From an uncultured Sulfitobacter sp. (GTDB taxonomy: Bacteria > Pseudomonadota > Alphaproteobacteria > Rhodobacterales > Rhodobacteraceae), in NCBI GenBank assembly GCA_937923365.1, contig CALAIJ010000309.1, positions 1 to 6,972 of the forward strand: a stretch of 6,972 nucleotides of DNA, written 5' to 3'. Both the position numbers and the translations under genes were made by a program. Of the stretch, positions 6,051 through 6,972 are shown piece after piece; within the stretch, counting starts at the first letter, position 1; each line of letters opens with the position of its first letter. A model generated the notes under the pieces. The model did no database searches and was not told the origin of the DNA. It worked only from the letters and a program-made list of their open reading frames with translations.

Positions 6051-6173
6051 AAGCCTCGTGCCCGTTTGTTTTGCTTTGAATATCCTATCGATGCAGTCTT
6101 GGGAAGGGTGGACGTTTGGCACCCGTAGGCCTACCTCTGGGCAAAGATTTAGCAAAGAGATGAGGAGCGTCCC
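6051..6173. promoter_or_regulatory. Divergent promoter region with a 10-bp palindrome
   Basis: This 123-bp spacer must carry start signals for both the lipoprotein and sufE-type genes. It contains a perfect palindrome, gtaggcctac (6125-6134), and a 7-bp direct repeat gcaaaga (6141-6147 and 6152-6158) at an 11-bp interval just before the ribosome site. TTGGCA at 6116-6121 could be a -35 for the plus strand, but no acceptable -10 lies at the right distance. I could not place a promoter on the minus strand either. The role of the palindrome as an operator is only a suggestion. Confidence 0.3.
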
Positions 6174-6587
6174 ATGGCTACCGCCGCCTTTGAGGAATTG
6201 GTCGAGGATTTCGAGTTTCTTGACGACTGGGAAGACCGCTATCGCCATGTCATCGATCAGGGCAAGGCGATGGCCCCGCTGGAGGAGGCCTTGCGCGTGC
6301 CTGCCACCAAGGTAGACGGCTGCGCGTCACAGGTCTGGCTGCATGCCGCGTTTCAGGACGGCAAGCTGCATTTTGACGGGGCAAGCGACGCGATGATCGT
6401 GTCCGGCCTGATTGCCGTGTTGCGTGAGCTTTATAACGGGCTGTCACCGGCAGAGGTTTTGGCGGTCGATGCGCGCGCAGAGATGGGACGATTGGGATTG
6501 AACGATCATCTTTCGGCACAACGCTCCAACGGATTGCGCGCGATGATCGAGCGGATCAGGGAAACGGCGGCCCAAGCGGCGGGTTAG
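6174..6587 (+). CDS. sufE: SufE family sulfur-acceptor protein for Fe-S cluster assembly
   Basis: SufE accepts persulfide sulfur from the cysteine desulfurase SufS, stimulates it and passes the sulfur to the Fe-S scaffold, all in the cytoplasm. The 137 residues are normal for the family. The active-site loop V-D-G-C-A-S-Q-V-W-L (47-56) gives C50 as the sulfur-accepting cysteine; it is the only cysteine in the protein. The signature H-L-S-A-Q-R-S-N-G (112-120) near the C terminus is also intact. GAGGAG at 6162-6167, six bases before the ATG, is a strong ribosome site. No sufS, sufB, sufC or sufD is in view, so this is a stand-alone copy that may serve a desulfurase encoded elsewhere. The paralogue CsdE shares these motifs and cannot be excluded by eye. 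Confidence 0.95.
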   Translation: MATAAFEELVEDFEFLDDWEDRYRHVIDQGKAMAPLEEALRVPATKVDGCASQVWLHAAFQDGKLHFDGASDAMIVSGLIAVLRELYNGLSPAEVLAVDARAEMGRLGLNDHLSAQRSNGLRAMIERIRETAAQAAG

Positions 6588-6614
6588 GGGCCGGAGGCGA
6601 GCCAGCTGGCTTCA

Positions 6615-6651
6615 GGGCTGTGTGAGCCGTTTGGACGCAGGCTCAAAGCCC
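6615..6651. terminator. Possible hairpin between the convergent sufE-type and DUF1638-like genes
   Basis: gggct (6615-6619) pairs with agccc (6647-6651), and inside it tgagcc (6623-6628) pairs with ggctca (6640-6645), making an interrupted stem that overlaps the stop codon of the minus-strand gene. A separate 12-bp palindrome, agccagctggct, lies just before it (6600-6611). Neither is followed by a T-run on either strand, so a terminator role is only plausible from its position between converging genes. Confidence 0.3.
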
Positions 6652-6972
6652 CGACAGCGCGTGCTCCAGATCGCCGTAGCCCGTAAAGCGGTATTCGAAT
6701 TTGAGGTTTAAGGTCGCCGCACAAGCCTTTGCTTTCTCGACAAGTTCATCGTCCTTGATCTGGGCCTGATAGACCAGCTTTTCGTAGTTGCCAAAGTACA
6801 TGTCGCGCAGTTCCGGGTGGCGATCCAGCCCCATCGGCTTCATGATGAAAGCGTCAAACTGCCGGACCAGAAAGTCGGTCAGGTAGAAGGCGGTGATTTC
6901 ATCGTCGTGGGCCGCGAAACGCGCGTTGCCTTCGAAAAAGCTGTAGCAATGGGGCCCTGCGATCATCTGCAC
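6643..6972 (-). CDS. DUF1638-like protein, 5' part outside the window
   Basis: This is the C-terminal part, 110 codons including the stop, of a minus-strand gene running off the right edge. The first codon in view is a GTG, but the protein context (I-A-G-P-H-C-Y-S-F-F-E-G) looks like the middle of a domain, so the true start is very probably beyond 6972. Landmarks are F-Y-L-T-D-F-L (29-35), G-L-D-R-H-P-E-L-R-D-M-Y-F-G-N-Y (48-63), V-Y-Q-A-Q (67-71) and R-F-T-G-Y-G-D-L-E (94-102). This pattern matches my memory of DUF1638, a family without an established biochemical function. I have a weaker recollection that DUF1638 genes often lie near corrinoid methyltransferase genes in roseobacters; the neighbours beyond the edge would tell. 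The stop TGA is at 6645-6643. Confidence 0.8.
   Translation of the reverse strand: MQMIAGPHCYSFFEGNARFAAHDDEITAFYLTDFLVRQFDAFIMKPMGLDRHPELRDMYFGNYEKLVYQAQIKDDELVEKAKACAATLNLKFEYRFTGYGDLEHALSGL

Noticed and set aside
6117..6131. TGGCAC as a possible sigma-54 -24 element before the sufE-type gene
   Set aside because: After the required five-base gap the sequence is GGCC instead of TTGC, so the -12 element is missing.
6051..6248. An upstream extension of the lipoprotein frame by 66 codons
   Set aside because: It would overlap the start of the sufE-type gene on the other strand and place the lipoprotein signal peptide in the middle of the protein.

Overview
The window looks like chromosomal housekeeping DNA from an alphaproteobacterium, most likely the Roseobacter group of the Rhodobacterales. 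This is an inference from the high G+C, the gene set and familiarity with the families; no search was run. I see no insertion sequence, prophage, CRISPR array, toxin-antitoxin pair or defence system, and nothing I would call a new multi-gene system.

Layout. Positions 56-132 (minus strand) hold a CAT-anticodon tRNA, probably the lysidine-type tRNA-Ile2, with a perfect 14-bp inverted repeat at its 3' end. Next on the plus strand come a small multi-pass membrane protein (240-710), a 208-bp spacer with overlapping hairpins (711-918), and an OmpA-family protein with two OmpA-like modules (919-2100) closed by a clear GC hairpin. Then follow purM and purN (2229-3868), translationally overlapping, and rnd (RNase D, 3943-5100) with a RidA-family gene 18 bp behind it (5119-5466), closed by a good rho-independent terminator at 5492-5516. 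On the minus strand is a short predicted outer-membrane lipoprotein (5532-6050). A 123-bp divergent spacer separates it from a sufE-type gene on the plus strand (6174-6587). The window ends inside a minus-strand DUF1638-like gene whose 5' part lies beyond position 6972.

How the genes work together. PurM and PurN are two enzymes of the purine pathway, and their overlap points to one transcript. RNase D (tRNA 3' processing) and RidA (reactive enamine/imine hydrolysis) appear co-transcribed but share no obvious pathway. SufE feeds sulfur to a cysteine desulfurase for Fe-S cluster assembly, but no desulfurase gene is in view. The OmpA protein and the lipoprotein belong to the cell envelope.

The points most worth a second look are the tandem OmpA architecture with a repeated 40-residue cysteine spacing and a degenerate second module, the hairpin fused to the tRNA CCA end, and the TTG start of purN nested in the purM stop codon.
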